Shown: positions 37,101 through 46,479 of the stretch, piece by piece
Layout: the number at the start of each line of letters is the position of its first letter
How positions within the stretch are numbered: position 1 is the first letter of the stretch
DNA from: Phoronis australis
Lineage: Eukaryota; Phoronida; Phoronidae
Assembly (NCBI GenBank): GCA_002633005.1
Contig: NMRA01000302.1
Span: 257,760-321,759 of the forward strand
Direction: 5' to 3'
DNA: 64,000 bases
Notes under the pieces: generated by a model
What the model was told of the DNA's origin: nothing
What the model saw: only the letters and a program-made list of their open reading frames with translations
The model's database searches: none
Program-made: the position numbers and the translations under genes

Positions 37101-40100
37101 TCACCTACCGCAAACGCTTCTCAATTACCGGCGCTGGTGTCCTTTTTCAACTGTGTTGTGACGGTTGTAGGCTGGTAAGCATGCTGACGTCATAACACGG
37201 ATAGTATTCAGATATTCATGGATGACTCGGTCGGACGTGCCATGGCTGTATATGGTGCAATTTGGACCAGGAAATAAGAATGGACCTGCCGTCACACCGA
37301 GTCCAAAAATGACGTTAAAATGACGGCATGCTAACTAAACATTCCTACAGGCAATATGTCGGAAAACAACACTTTCACTCGAGCGCGCTACTACAATTAA
37401 ACACATCTTTGATGGCTGTATGACTAAGCAACAATAATAAAAAATAAGAAGAATAACAGACAGCTTCAAATTGCGCCGGTGTACATTAGTAAATACCTTG
37501 CACGAAAGATTCATCATTTGATTACGTCGAAGTCAAATCTCACTCAAATATTATCTACATGTAGAAACGACAACAGCACAACATAGCGGATAAGTTAAAC
37601 ATTCCAGGAGAAAATCGAAAGAAATATAAAAATCACTCTAGGGTCATCTCTTTGGCTCCGATACAAAAGTCACCAATTTTGTACTTATTGACCTCTAAGT
37701 TTGTTTTCCTATACGCCTTCAAAGGTTCAGGAAGAAAAAGACACGTTCTTGCACATCGAAGACAGTAATTGTCCGATATCAAATCATATAGGTTGCATGC
37801 AATGAGCAAAAAACATTACGGAATTAGGAAGTGAGACATAACAACTCCCGAATTAAATTGATAATAATGATTTTGTTTCATTCATCACGTGACAGGGGAG
37901 GCATGTTTGTGGTTGAAAGTCACTCAAGCGAATGTTTTTTTTTTGTAACTTCATTTCATTAAAATGATAAACCGCCTTGAACACCAGCCGTCGTACATGT
38001 ACGTCATCCTGCACTGCGCTGACAACGACATCGGTCACACCAATTTACATGAGCTAGGCACCACTCTCAAGGCCGATATTTCCTGAGAATCCACAACAAA
38101 TTTTCACACAGCACAATTGTTTGGTTCGAAATACTACCACACTAACAATGCCGAATAATTGTAGGTACCATACAAGTCATGAACATCGCCATGGCCACAA
38201 CCAACTCCATGGGGGTGAAACTGTTCTCAATCATTCCGGGTACTACATCCGGCCCCCTAACATTACAGTGAACGTCAGGTTGTTGTTCCATTCAGATCGA
38301 GCCCACCTGTCCCCTTTAGGGAACGATATTCTCGCAGTGCCATAAAGGGTACCTTAGAACATTTCACTGTTGAAGGCCCTCGGGTGTATGGGCCAAAGCT
38401 CTATCCTTTCTGCCAACATGTACATTGTAAATAACAGACGTGTATATAGTACTATGATTTGGGGTACACATGTATATCGCCATATTATATTACATTGTTA
38501 AGCTGCCCTATTCTTTTCTCATATCCCTCAGCACTTAATGTACTCTTCCACAAGCTATCCCATGAGCCTTCGCGCAGGAAGTAACTCGCACATGCGCAAT
38601 GCGTAGTTCGCTTGCGCTGCAAATCCGCTATTAGTCACAAAGCAGAACACCACACAAGAAACCAGTCAACAGGTTCACCTCTCCCCACGCGGGATGTGGC
38701 GGTGAGCAAGTGTGCTCATTCATGAACAACCCTGTCCTTCTGGCACAAAGTGAGCCAAAACACCACGCTCCTTTCATTATCTCTATTATCACTCCTCTTG
38801 GCCTGCTCATTCAGCTTGAATGGAACCTGCCTCTCGTTCAGTAACGCTAGGACCTCGCTTAAAAGCAAGACCCTTTACGAGATTACGTGAGATATTGCTG
38901 TGTATGAGATCGCGTGACTTTGGCTGAAATTTAGCAAGATCTTAGCGTAGGTCCTAGTGTAGGTCCTAGCGGTAATGAACGCACGTCAGCTTTGCCAGAT
39001 TGTTATAGCCCAGTTGGCTGTTTGATGTACCCACTTGGACATTTATAGGCCTATGATATTTGCATACTTGGCAGTTTGTACCCCTTTGATGCTTAGTAAT
39101 AAACCTGCCGTGTTGCTCTACCCAGTTGGTAGGCAATCGGACAATGCATATTGGGAATTCTGTACCTAGTTGGTATTACTTACAAACCTGTGTGACTTAT
39201 CGGATACTCAATTACACATTGAATACCGTAAATATATATTTTACCTCTTGTAATTAAGAAAGACAAAGATTGTGAAGAGCGAAGAATCCAGTTTTGTTAG
39301 GAGTTCATTGAATCAAAGCTTTTAACACATGGAGATGACATTTGCATTTCAAAACTAAAGCAAGACTTTGAAGCTTCACTTCAGAAACCAGGTGTACAGG
39401 CAATCTTAAGAAACGACTGTTGAAGCTGCAGTTTGGGTCCATTAAGAGTTACGAAAGTGAATTGAGGCTGGTGTTCAATAATTCACTTGCTGACACACTA
39501 ATGAACATGGCCCATAATAACATATTTTGAATCAAACACGTGTTCAAATCATGCCTGCATCCAAACAAGGATTCAATGGTTCAACCTTCATTGCATGCGG
39601 GACAGTTACCATTGTGCAGTGCTACCCTCTCTAAACTCCTATAAGTGGCTACTTTCCGGGGGAGCTTTTCAGTTTTAAGAAATGGATGGCAATGCCCACA
39701 GCTCCATTGACTATATTAAACGATGTTGGCTGCAAGTGCACAAAGAACATGTGTGCAGGGAAACTGAGTTTGTGCTGCAATGCTGGATCAAACTTTACAG
39801 AAATGCGCAGTTGTGTCAGCTGTAGTAGTATCAGGAACACTGACTGTATAACTTTGGATAGTTCTTTGATAAGTCAATCAAATACAATCACGTTTATTTG
39901 TATGAAAGGCGTCTAGCCCAAAGTACAATAAACAAAAAACTAATCAGGCACATTTGCACGCGCAGTCAACCCACTTAAGAGCTGTTCTCGTCTTTTAAGG
40001 GCAAAATACACATATTTAACAACAGACATGTCTGAATGCCTCTATTGAACTTCCTTCATAAAACGTGACCTAAGTTCACAATGTCCCTTGCAAATCAACA

Positions 40101-43100
40101 AGAAGTGGTATTCATCCTCTACAAGACCATCATTGCAAATCAAACATAATCTATTATAACATTCCACTTTCTTGTATCTACCCACTTCCACTTGCAGTCT
40201 ATGGTTGGAGTAACGTCACCGAGTAAACGCTTGAATAACACTATTATGTAGCGGTAACTTAAGATATGTTCAAAACAGTACAGAGTCTTTAAGATACAGT
40301 AGTATTTGAGTTTTGCATTATGCTCAATTCCTGAAAGCCAACCTTGCTCATAGCAGTCATTAATTCTTTGTGCGAAGATACTTAAAAACGAGACTTCGTA
40401 CATGACACCTTGATTAAACCAAATTTCATAAAACCATATTTTGATAGCAATTGAACAGAAGATACCCAAGTATTTCTCCCATTCCGATCTCAATCAGCTA
40501 ACATGTCATAAGCCGCTTTAGCGTATCTAGAAGGTGGCATTTTAAATAACTTTAGCCAATATTTTACACATGTGACATAGTACTTTGCATAGAGCGGATA
40601 AATTTCACATTCACCCAAAACAGCTGCATTTGAGCAAGAGTTTCCAACTCCAAGAGCAATTCAAGCCATTCATATTCTTTGAATCCCCAGATTCCCACAC
40701 CGTAGCATATACAGTACAATAGTTGGTACAGCAATTTTATCAAACAGTTCAAGTGATAGGCTCAATGAGTGATTTTTAGGGGTTTTTTTTGCAGTTTGTA
40801 GTTCTTTGTTCCACCAAGGGGGTTGTTTGCTCCGCCGTTTACCATAAACACGTTTATTCTTAAACATTTCCATCGATGTAGCAGTTTGTTTATACAGATT
40901 TGAGACACCATCTGTTGCACTTTCTATGTCGCCACTAGCTATCTGTTCAACTATTCGATCTAGACTTTCTGATAGGCAATTTGAGAACACTTCATGGAAT
41001 TCAGCTACACGGCCACTATCCCACTCCAGACGAGTGTGCGATTGTGATGTTGATTGGCTAACGCAACAATGCCTGTCATACACACAATTACCCGCAACAT
41101 TAAAAACAATAGGAAAATGATCAGACTCGTCAAATGTGTAGTGTCTACACTAAAATCTGAAATATATTGAAATAGACTCGTTGATACGATTAAATGGTCT
41201 ACAGTGCTACAACTACCTGATGCGTGAAATGTAAACTCGACATATTTATCACTCTGACTCTTACCGTTGACAACATGCATGCTTAAGTCACAACATAATT
41301 AATAGTTTTGCCAAAATTATTTACAGTTTCATCCTTAGATTGCCTGGGCGAACAAAATGTTTCACTATCGTACCAATATTGACACGGTAAGAAATCTGCA
41401 CTGTCATCCAGAATATAGTCTTCAAGTTTCCTGCTCTAGCATTTTGGTCACCCATGACAACAAAATGACAATCACAAAACTTCCGAGACAAATTCAACAA
41501 CTCTTAGGCAAGCAGGGTAACCCCATTTTTCTCTGCGGAGTCTCCATACACTGGCGACCCTTCTGTGGCTACATACATTAAATAAAGCAAATAATAACAT
41601 CGTCCGTCTTAAACAACCTTTTGTCGCCCTTTAAGACCGTGAATATGATCAACCTTCAAAAGTCTAAAATATTTTCCTAATTCATGTTTCATAAGTATAC
41701 TCACTCCACCGGAGTTTCTTCCAAATTTTCTTCTCTTATATGTGGTACACTAAACTGGTTTGATTTATTTGCCCATGTTTCACTGACTGCTACTACATGA
41801 TACATGTACCTAAATATAAAGTAAAGAACCTCAGATTGTCCAATCTTTTTTCGCGAGACCATGTGCGTTCAAGCTCATCAAGGACATGCCGGTTGTATAC
41901 ACAGGTGGGCCTTGGCCTCCATCCTATCTGTTGTATTTAAACACTCTCTTGTTGTCGTCGTCGTACATATAAGTTTTCTTGTCGTGAATGAGTTTGTCTC
42001 ATCGTATGCTTACATTTTCCATGTCGTCTTCCTTAGCGAATTTATACAGTTCCTTTCTGGCATTGCGTACTCTAACTGAGAAATCTTCGGTTTTAAGAAT
42101 GGCTGGGTTTTCTAGGTGTTTGCGTTTCTTCAAAATGTTGGTCTTGTCTTTAGAAGACACCTTAGCAATGATCGGACACGTCTTACCACTTATTTTCTTT
42201 CCCAGTCTGTGTGCCCTCTCGACATGGATATCGATGCTCTTTGGCAAGATTCACTACGAGAGTTTCAGATATTTCCCACGATTCATTATTTTCTTCTTAG
42301 TTTCAAGCCATGGACGATTATGTTATGACGCCTGGACCGATTTTATAGGTCATCACTTTTCGCGCTCAGATCTTTAATAAACGTTTTCAATTTTTCGTTC
42401 TCTCTTTTCGTGTCTTCATATTCGGTTCTGAGTTTGTTGAATTCTTTTTCCATATTATCGAATCGCTTATTTAATGATTCCAAAAGATCTTTGTTTGAGA
42501 TATCTTGACTGGGGCTCATATAATCAGCAATGGAGCTGCGAGTACAATGTATTAGCGCGTCCCCTGTCTTTGTTTCTTGGCATAATGACGGATTACGTAA
42601 CAAAAATGCAGAGAGGACGGATAGGCGTTGCAGCAAATACCGTTTTGACCTGTAGACTATGGGCTGTCCGTAAAACTTACATTTGTGATAATTCCTCTGT
42701 CTCTAGGTTTTAATACAGCTGCCCACTAATTCATGAGGCTTGGTTGTCCATGTATTCCGAGATATCGGAGATATTATGTGGAGCACAATCACTGAGTCGA
42801 CATGCTTATGCAGCAGCGCCCTCAACCGTAAATAGACCACCAAATTCTCCAACCCCGTTATTTCGTTATATTTTTGTGTTAAAAATGTGAGTTTTGATTT
42901 TTATTTGTTGATTTAGTCATAGAAAGTAATACTTTTTTCATTATCATGTATTTGTCTTGCTACACAGTTTCAAAATAACCGAATATTTTCATATAGTCGA
43001 TGTGAACATTCACAGAGATAATTCAGCTTTGTTGTGTGTTGTTCAACATATTTCCAGTATACTATGTAAACATATTCAATTTTATTCCATTAATCAATGG

Positions 43101-46100
43101 TGCAGTCACTGACACACATATTTTAACAATATTTGAGTGCACTGTGTAATTTTGCTTGTCAGACAATGTCATTTTAACCTCGTTGTTGATGCCGTGCATC
43201 AATTTTTGTCATTGGTTGTTGTATTTCATTTCCTTGTTACGCTATCTATTTTCTTTAAAGGTAGCAGTACATCTTTCACCGCTGTGATTTGGTTTCTTTT
43301 ACTAAGCCGGTTCTTTCCAGTGGCTACAATAACATTTGCATAGTCTAATAGTAGCTTGACCGGCCGGCTATTATTACGTATTAGCCTCTGTATGTTACGC
43401 TGGTTTTGGTGACTAGCGTTTCAAGAGTTTACCGGCATTCGTAGACAATATCTGTAAGGCGAATCATGTGTTTTCCTCGGATGCTGGAACTTTTATATTA
43501 AGCACAGACTGTTAGCCAAACTGTAGTACTGAGTATTATTGCGTAGCATGTTGTACACATGTGTATCTACTAGCTAAGTTTAGAGCGTATATAGTTGTTG
43601 TTTGACGTACATTGGCCTTCAGCTGTGGGTTGGCGTATATAGACCCTATTCACGCCGACAGGAGGCGCGTTCCAAAACAAGGCTCGCTACGATAGCTCTG
43701 GTGGCTTATCCGCGTCGTTGTACTCCGCGTTGCTCGAACAGCTAGAAAAAATATGGACACTCTGTTTTACAATCCCTAAGGACGTTGGGATTCGGAAGCG
43801 TTGGGTCCTTGCCATACGCCGCGACGAAGGAAAACATGTCCGTGTAAAATTTATAACTGTTTTCGAATCATAATTTGTCGCATCTCGGACTGGATGCCGC
43901 CACAGCAACGAGGACCGGAGAATCTTCGGCCAGCCAGGCTGTTTTCATGACTACATGTATGGGTTGAAGCGCGATGCATTTTTCTTTATAAAAAGGACAG
44001 GGCCCTAAATCCCTCAATTTTGGGGCCAAATATTGGCCCTATTCCCCTCTCAAAAATATTGAAAAATCACGCGAAATTCCCAGCCACGAGGCCTAAAAAT
44101 CCCTTATGATTGAAAATTCCTCGCCAACGGTTCAAATCGCCAGTGACCACAGAGGTGACAATTTGAAAAAGTACAAAATCATAGGCGGATTAAGGGGGGG
44201 GGACAGGGGCCCGCCCCCCCCCCCTTGACTGTCGCAAGCAAAATAAACCAACAAAACGTGGAGCGGGAGGAAACTTGTACTGAGTTCGAGCTAGGAACGG
44301 TAGCGGACGAGGGGGGAAAACACGTTCCGTTTTATTTTTTTTAGTCCAACGACAGATTTCCTGAGCAGAATGTATACATCCTCGGCGCCCGCAACTTCCG
44401 GGCCGCCTGCGTGCATACAATCGCGCTTTGCCCGCTTCTCCGAGGATGTCGGCCCCCCTCACTAGGCCTATATGATATCCTAGATCAACCACTGAAAATG
44501 CTACTTGAGACAGAGCTATGAGAGCTTGCAAAAGGGCGGGGTGTTATTGATGGTGATCGGGAGGTCAGCAGAGTTTTCACTGACCCGTCACTCGGCGAAA
44601 CGTTCCCCTCTCAGAAGGCCGCACACACATCATTGATGCACCTTTCCCCTCGGATATGAACGAGGCCTCTGAAGAAACATGATAACTATGCTTGTTCCAG
44701 GGGGGATCCAGGACTTTGAGTTGGGGGGGAGCAAGGCAGAGTATTAGCCAGGATTTTGCCCGTCAGAAATTCGCGCTCCTGAAATGCCAAATGGAATCTG
44801 GGCGAATTTTAGGGGGGCTGGGGCATAGCCCCTTGGCTCCCTTCTAAATCCGCCACTGTGTTCTGTCCAGTTAACTGAAATTGAGCTCTATAACGAGGTT
44901 ATGCTTTGGAAGAAAGAATTAGGTGTTTTAATTTTAAAATTCAACTTGGTCGAGATCGATATTTGGAAAATATAACACATGAAATAGACGTAATTATTAA
45001 AACCAAGAAAACAGAACTGATATCACATAATTTTTATTTTCAAAGACCGGCCATTTAACTCACGCAATGTAAATTTCCGCTTTGTTTATCGCAGTGAGCC
45101 TCGCTTTGGATTTTAATGTCCGCCGCGTGAATAGAGTCTATGTTGCGCGGTACCCGGTTCATAGAATAAATACTTACGGGTCGCAGTTAAGCAGTTGTTT
45201 GTGTATGGTAATGGTTCCCAGCTATAGAATAGATAGTATGGGTTCCAGTTAATTGTGTATTGTTAGCGAGGTAGTATTTGTTAGGCCTGTAATACAGTCA
45301 TTGTCGCTAGTCTTTCTAACTCTCTGATATATAGTGCTTGTTAATTAATTACGCTTGCTTGCCGAGTACTCAGACTGTTTTTCTTTATTGCAGATAACCG
45401 CTTGTTCGGTTTCTCCTTTTCATCGCTTGTTCGATTTCACTTCTTCAACGCCTTTTTGTTTTCAATTTTTCAACGCTTCTTTGTACATGTATTCACAGAG
45501 AAATTTTAAGTACGAAACATCAAAACTATCCGCTGAGATAAATTTGATTGTTACATGACGTCAGTTGCATTGTTCAACAATAACGACGTGACGTGCGATA
45601 ATGTACGTCATTGTTGCTATACGGCGATAACTTTTATGCAACTGTGCCCAGGGGTAGATTCCAATGTGCTTTACTTGGAGTAGAGTATTAAAATTAGACC
45701 TTGCGTTCAGAAATTCGCCTTGTGTAGGGTTCATTTATATACTATTATGAAAGGGGCCGCCAACTCCGTCTACTACCACAGCTTAAGAGCTGTAATCTGT
45801 GTCTACTCAATGGTGGCGCCAAACAAGTTTGTTTTTCAGGTTACACTTTACGTGCTGTGATTGTACACATGTATGGTGCGTCTGCTGACTGTGGTTTTTT
45901 CTATGTCGTAAAACGTGACATTTTCAATGGCATTTTTTAAACTATTGTCGAATACTCATGTGATGTGGAACGGCTTTTTTAATACCGAAAAAGCTTTCGT
46001 AGTGCTAAGCAATTAAATACGTATCAGAATTTACCTCCTTAATACAATGATCGGGTACTGAGGTCTGAGAAGACGTGAATGCGCCTCCCATTTGAATTCA

Positions 46101-46233
46101 TAAGGAAATGTCAAATCATGTATTGAATATATGGTCATGCAGGTTGCCTGGTGATTCCTACGGAGCAGGCACATATTATAACGAGTTTCTACCAGTCTGC
46201 TGCTTTTCAATACCTACCTTTGATGTAGCACAT
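18963..46233 (-). CDS. R1: GPI-anchored Ig + class I cytokine-receptor (CNTFR-alpha-like) gene
   Basis: Spliced model of nine exons: 46218-46233, 36548-36658, 33781-33935, 29786-29927, 27697-27823, 23007-23242, 21962-22131, 20558-20729, 18963-19105. All phases agree, giving 423 aa. Domains: signal peptide within 1-42; Ig domain about 43-141 with a Y-V-R-C F strand; D1 142-262 with C152, C162 and W164 (C-x9-C-x-W); D2 263-377 with WSETS at 363-367 in place of WSxWS; a 46-residue tail ending in a short hydrophobic run with no cytoplasmic part, i.e. a GPI-attachment signal. Ig + CRH + GPI is the plan of vertebrate CNTFR-alpha (about 370 aa), a non-signalling co-receptor that hands cytokine to gp130-type chains. 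Role here is inferred. Introns carry Gypsy, LINE and Kolobok-like insertions that R2 lacks. The 16-base first exon is the weakest part. Confidence 0.8.
19106..20557. other. R1 intron 8
   Basis: Part near the exon (19190-19300) is conserved with the G0 intron at 63490-63600. A GACAGACGG-type minisatellite lies at 20455-20512. Nothing else recognised. Confidence 0.55.
20455..20512 (+). repeat. GACAGACGGAGG minisatellite
   Basis: Short tandem array of AGACAGACGG and GAGGGACAG units, close to the R1 exon 8 donor. Confidence 0.8.
20558..20729 (-). CDS. R1 exon 8: D2 second half with WSETS
   Basis: 172 nt, acceptor GTTGCAG, donor GTGAGT. N-P-Y-W-S-E-T-S replaces the WSxWS box. An N-V-T glycosylation site lies at the start. 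Confidence 0.88.
21962..22131 (-). CDS. R1 exon 7: D1-D2 hinge and D2 first half
   Basis: 170 nt, acceptor ATTCCAG, donor GTACGA. Contains L-N-V-T-W. A cryptic GTAAGG lies four bases inside the donor but would break the frame. Confidence 0.87.
22132..23006. other. R1 intron 6, nothing recognised
   Basis: 875 bases, colinear in part with R2 intron 6. Confidence 0.55.
23007..23242 (-). CDS. R1 exon 6: D1 second half
   Basis: 236 nt, acceptor CTTGCAG, donor GTAAGG. S-S-C-P and T-Y-C-F-I-V-E-V carry the second cysteine pair of D1. Confidence 0.88.
24425..26270 (+). mobile_element. Degenerate LINE reverse transcriptase
   Basis: Broken frames that in order match a non-LTR reverse transcriptase: S-S-G-S-D-G about 24565, F-F-A-G-R then D-F-E-K-A-F-D-S-L about 24785-24910, S-R-G-C-R-Q-type region about 25040, and L-L-K-R-W-S-R-R-N-L-T-P-F about 25410. 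Many stops and frameshifts; 5' truncated. It lies antisense in R1 intron 5 and is absent from R2 intron 5. Confidence 0.85.
26277..26332 (+). repeat. GACCCACGA minisatellite
   Basis: Imperfect tandem units of GACCCACGA/CCTTGACCCA at the 3' end of the LINE remnant. Confidence 0.7.
27697..27823 (-). CDS. R1 exon 5: D1 first half, C-x9-C-x-W
   Basis: 127 nt, acceptor TTTTCAG, donor GTAAGT. Canonical C-x9-C-x-W (C152, C162, W164 of R1) and an N-F-T site. Confidence 0.9.
28268..28325 (+). repeat. (GAT)n microsatellite in R1
   Basis: GATGATGAT run orthologous to that at 13425-13475 in R2. Confidence 0.85.
28549..28920 (+). mobile_element. Adjacent MITE copies in R1 intron 4
   Basis: Orthologous to the pair at 13706-14068; first copy begins GTGCGTTCAGTA and the second ends near 28920 in a decayed TIR. 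Confidence 0.62.
29786..29927 (-). CDS. R1 exon 4: Ig second half
   Basis: 142 nt, acceptor ACTACAG, donor GTAAGT. N-S-S, N-L-S and Y-V-R-C-C-Y. Confidence 0.87.
29966..33690 (-). mobile_element. 3.7 kb insertion in R1 intron 3 containing Gypsy pol
   Basis: R2 intron 3 is only 155 bases. R1 intron 3 starts and ends with the same sequence but holds about 3.7 kb of extra DNA. The only recognisable part is the Gypsy-type pol remnant at 30327-31560. No LTR pair was seen. 31870-33690 shows no recognisable gene. Confidence 0.65.
30327..31560 (-). pseudogene. Degenerate Ty3/Gypsy reverse transcriptase-RNase H
   Basis: On the minus strand, overlapping broken frames match in order a Gypsy polymerase: a pre-RT segment with R-R-L-P-V-A about 31440, the palm region about 30980-31100, K-K-C-T-F-L-G about 30880, Y-W-R-F-I about 30720, and an RNase H start with N-R-E-L-L-A-V-V about 30440. 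Several stops and frameshifts make it non-functional. No gag, protease or integrase identified. Confidence 0.85.
33781..33935 (-). CDS. R1 exon 3: Ig first half
   Basis: 155 nt, acceptor ATTCCAG, donor GTACGT. Same B-strand motif and two extra cysteines as R2. Confidence 0.88.
34147..34304. repeat. Left terminal inverted repeat
   Basis: Begins AGGCGAAGGCAACC and is nearly identical to the reverse complement of 35686-35842. Confidence 0.9.
34481..34876 (+). pseudogene. P2X7 C-terminal-tail-like ORF with internal stop
   Basis: Frame from ATG at 34481 to TGA at 34874-34876 with one in-frame TAG at 34691-34693. The first 70 codons are acidic and Ser/Tyr-rich (M-A-G-V-G start). After the TAG comes the cysteine-rich core C-K-C-T-V-C then M-E-C-L-C-C, the pattern of the P2X7 cytoplasmic tail family, found alone in many invertebrate mobile or multicopy genes. 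The usual Trp before the first C-x-C position is the stop (a TGG to TAG change would explain it). The distal half of the family domain is missing. Confidence 0.6.
34918..35577 (-). CDS. THAP-domain protein carried by the TTAA element
   Basis: Intact 219-residue frame. Residues 1-90 are a complete THAP zinc finger: C-C-C-V-P-G-C at 4-10, a central Trp, R-V-C-G-K-H (C-x2-H) and the D-A-I-P-S-V box. The rest is Ser/Pro/Thr-rich and ends with a possible short helical segment (L-S-K-V-L-E-L-F). THAP domains bind DNA and occur in P-element and Kolobok transposases; no catalytic part follows, so this may be a DNA-binding remnant or accessory protein. It starts inside the right half of the element and converges on the P2X7-like frame, 41 bases apart. 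The upstream ATG at 35622 is less likely because it precedes the family start M-P. Confidence 0.8.
   Translation of the reverse strand: MPHCCCVPGCTNYRLTRALGVSLHRFPMDDTLRRTWLIRVKNAELPVHATYKAVENYRVCGKHFLTSDYERDLYAELMKVPAKPRLKKDAIPSVMIPGSAPSPPARSAFLKREASRAVASTVTGASGGTSSTVTRASERTPERAIPGTSSDSPCAVFSSPEPLSSPPAAILSCGSDYRLSLTPSEEDSSSSSEQIGEPNFDKFIVDLSKVLELFRRCKV
35686..35842. repeat. Right terminal inverted repeat
   Basis: Reverse complement of 34147-34304, ending CCTTCACCT before TTAA. Confidence 0.9.
36548..36658 (-). CDS. R1 exon 2: signal peptide
   Basis: 111 nt, acceptor CTTTGCAG, donor GTAAGT. Core K-T-F-T-V-T-L-L-L-T-C. A 15-base in-frame difference from R2 lies before the core. Confidence 0.7.
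36659..37960. other. R1 intron 1, proximal part
   Basis: 36700-37000 aligns with the R2 intron at 16530-16860. Beyond that nothing is recognised up to the retroelement fragment at 37960. Confidence 0.5.
37960..39240 (+). mobile_element. 3' fragment of YR retroelement with decayed SGNH hydrolase
   Basis: 37970-38345 is a frame-broken copy of the hydrolase region of the element at 46480-49085, including the H-L-S-P-L-G-N block. 38700-39240 matches its 3' non-coding end. A MITE interrupts it at 38829-38987. Confidence 0.8.
38829..38987 (+). mobile_element. MITE copy nested in YR element
   Basis: Ends CGTTCAGTAACGCTAGGACCT and its inverse. The uninterrupted target is visible in the sister element near 48850. 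Confidence 0.8.
39900..42660 (-). mobile_element. LINE with ORF1 and endonuclease but deleted RT
   Basis: On the minus strand: an ORF1 with coiled coil (42343-42636) and an RRM-like RNA-binding segment (41999-42247, E-R-A-H-R-L-G motif), the end of an APE endonuclease (about 41110-41280, S-x-S-D-H-F-type end), the linker with P-P-W-W-N-K-E (about 40800), then directly the carboxy end of the polymerase ORF (40140-40752). The whole reverse-transcriptase core is missing between about 40780 and 40750. Frames are broken. Confidence 0.82.
42343..42636 (-). pseudogene. LINE ORF1 coiled-coil region
   Basis: Long run of heptad-like sequence rich in Lys, Glu and Leu (R-F-D-N-M-E-K-E-F). It is followed after a frame break by the RNA-binding part. 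Confidence 0.7.
42661..43638. other. R1 intron 1, unassigned stretch
   Basis: T-rich DNA with no element I can name. Confidence 0.5.
43639..45141. mobile_element. 1.5 kb DNA element with TIRs of at least 55 bases
   Basis: TAGACCCTATTCACGC at 43640 pairs with TAGACTCTATTCACGC on the opposite strand at 45140, and the match continues through GAGGCTC. The interior has a G-run/C-run hairpin (44196-44225) and no recognised coding region. Non-autonomous; family not identified. Confidence 0.65.
44196..44225. repeat. G-run/C-run hairpin
   Basis: Eight G, a short spacer with GGGGCCC and a run of about twelve C; strongly self-complementary. Confidence 0.75.
45142..46211. other. R1 intron 1 next to the leader exon
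   Basis: 45650-46210 aligns with 17400-17950 in front of R2, showing it belongs to the duplicated unit. No gene. Confidence 0.6.
46218..46233 (-). CDS. R1 candidate start exon (16 coding bases)
   Basis: Identical to the R2 start exon, followed by GTAGGT. Spliced to 36658 it adds M-C-Y-I-K-A in frame with the signal peptide; the intron would be 9.6 kb, inflated by transposons. Confidence 0.4.
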
Positions 46234-46390
46234 TGCATTGGGTTTTCAGAATGTTCGTCGATCTTGATCTTAACATCCAATCAAAAATGCTTATGAAACG
46301 CAGTTCTATGTTTGAGATAACTACGTGATCATAAAAACATGATTCGTCATTTGCAGTTGCTACTAAGAAGGGTCCGTGTCCCTAAGACGT
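46234..46390 (-). promoter_or_regulatory. Conserved leader/promoter block upstream of R1
   Basis: Copy of the block at 17976-18130. Confidence 0.5.
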
Positions 46391-46448
46391 AAGATCATTT
46401 TCTTAAGGATGCATTAAACATTTATTCTTCCACAACATACACTTACAA

Positions 46449-46472
46449 GGGTTAGGGTTAGGGTTAGGGTTT
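46449..46472 (+). repeat. Interstitial GGGTTA telomere-type repeat
   Basis: Nearly four perfect GGGTTA units, exactly between the conserved R1 upstream block and the YR element. Confidence 0.9.
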
Positions 46473-46479
46473 CTCTAAG

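Noticed and set aside
46449-46472. True chromosome end
   Set aside because: Only about four units, with conserved locus sequence on one side and a retroelement on the other.
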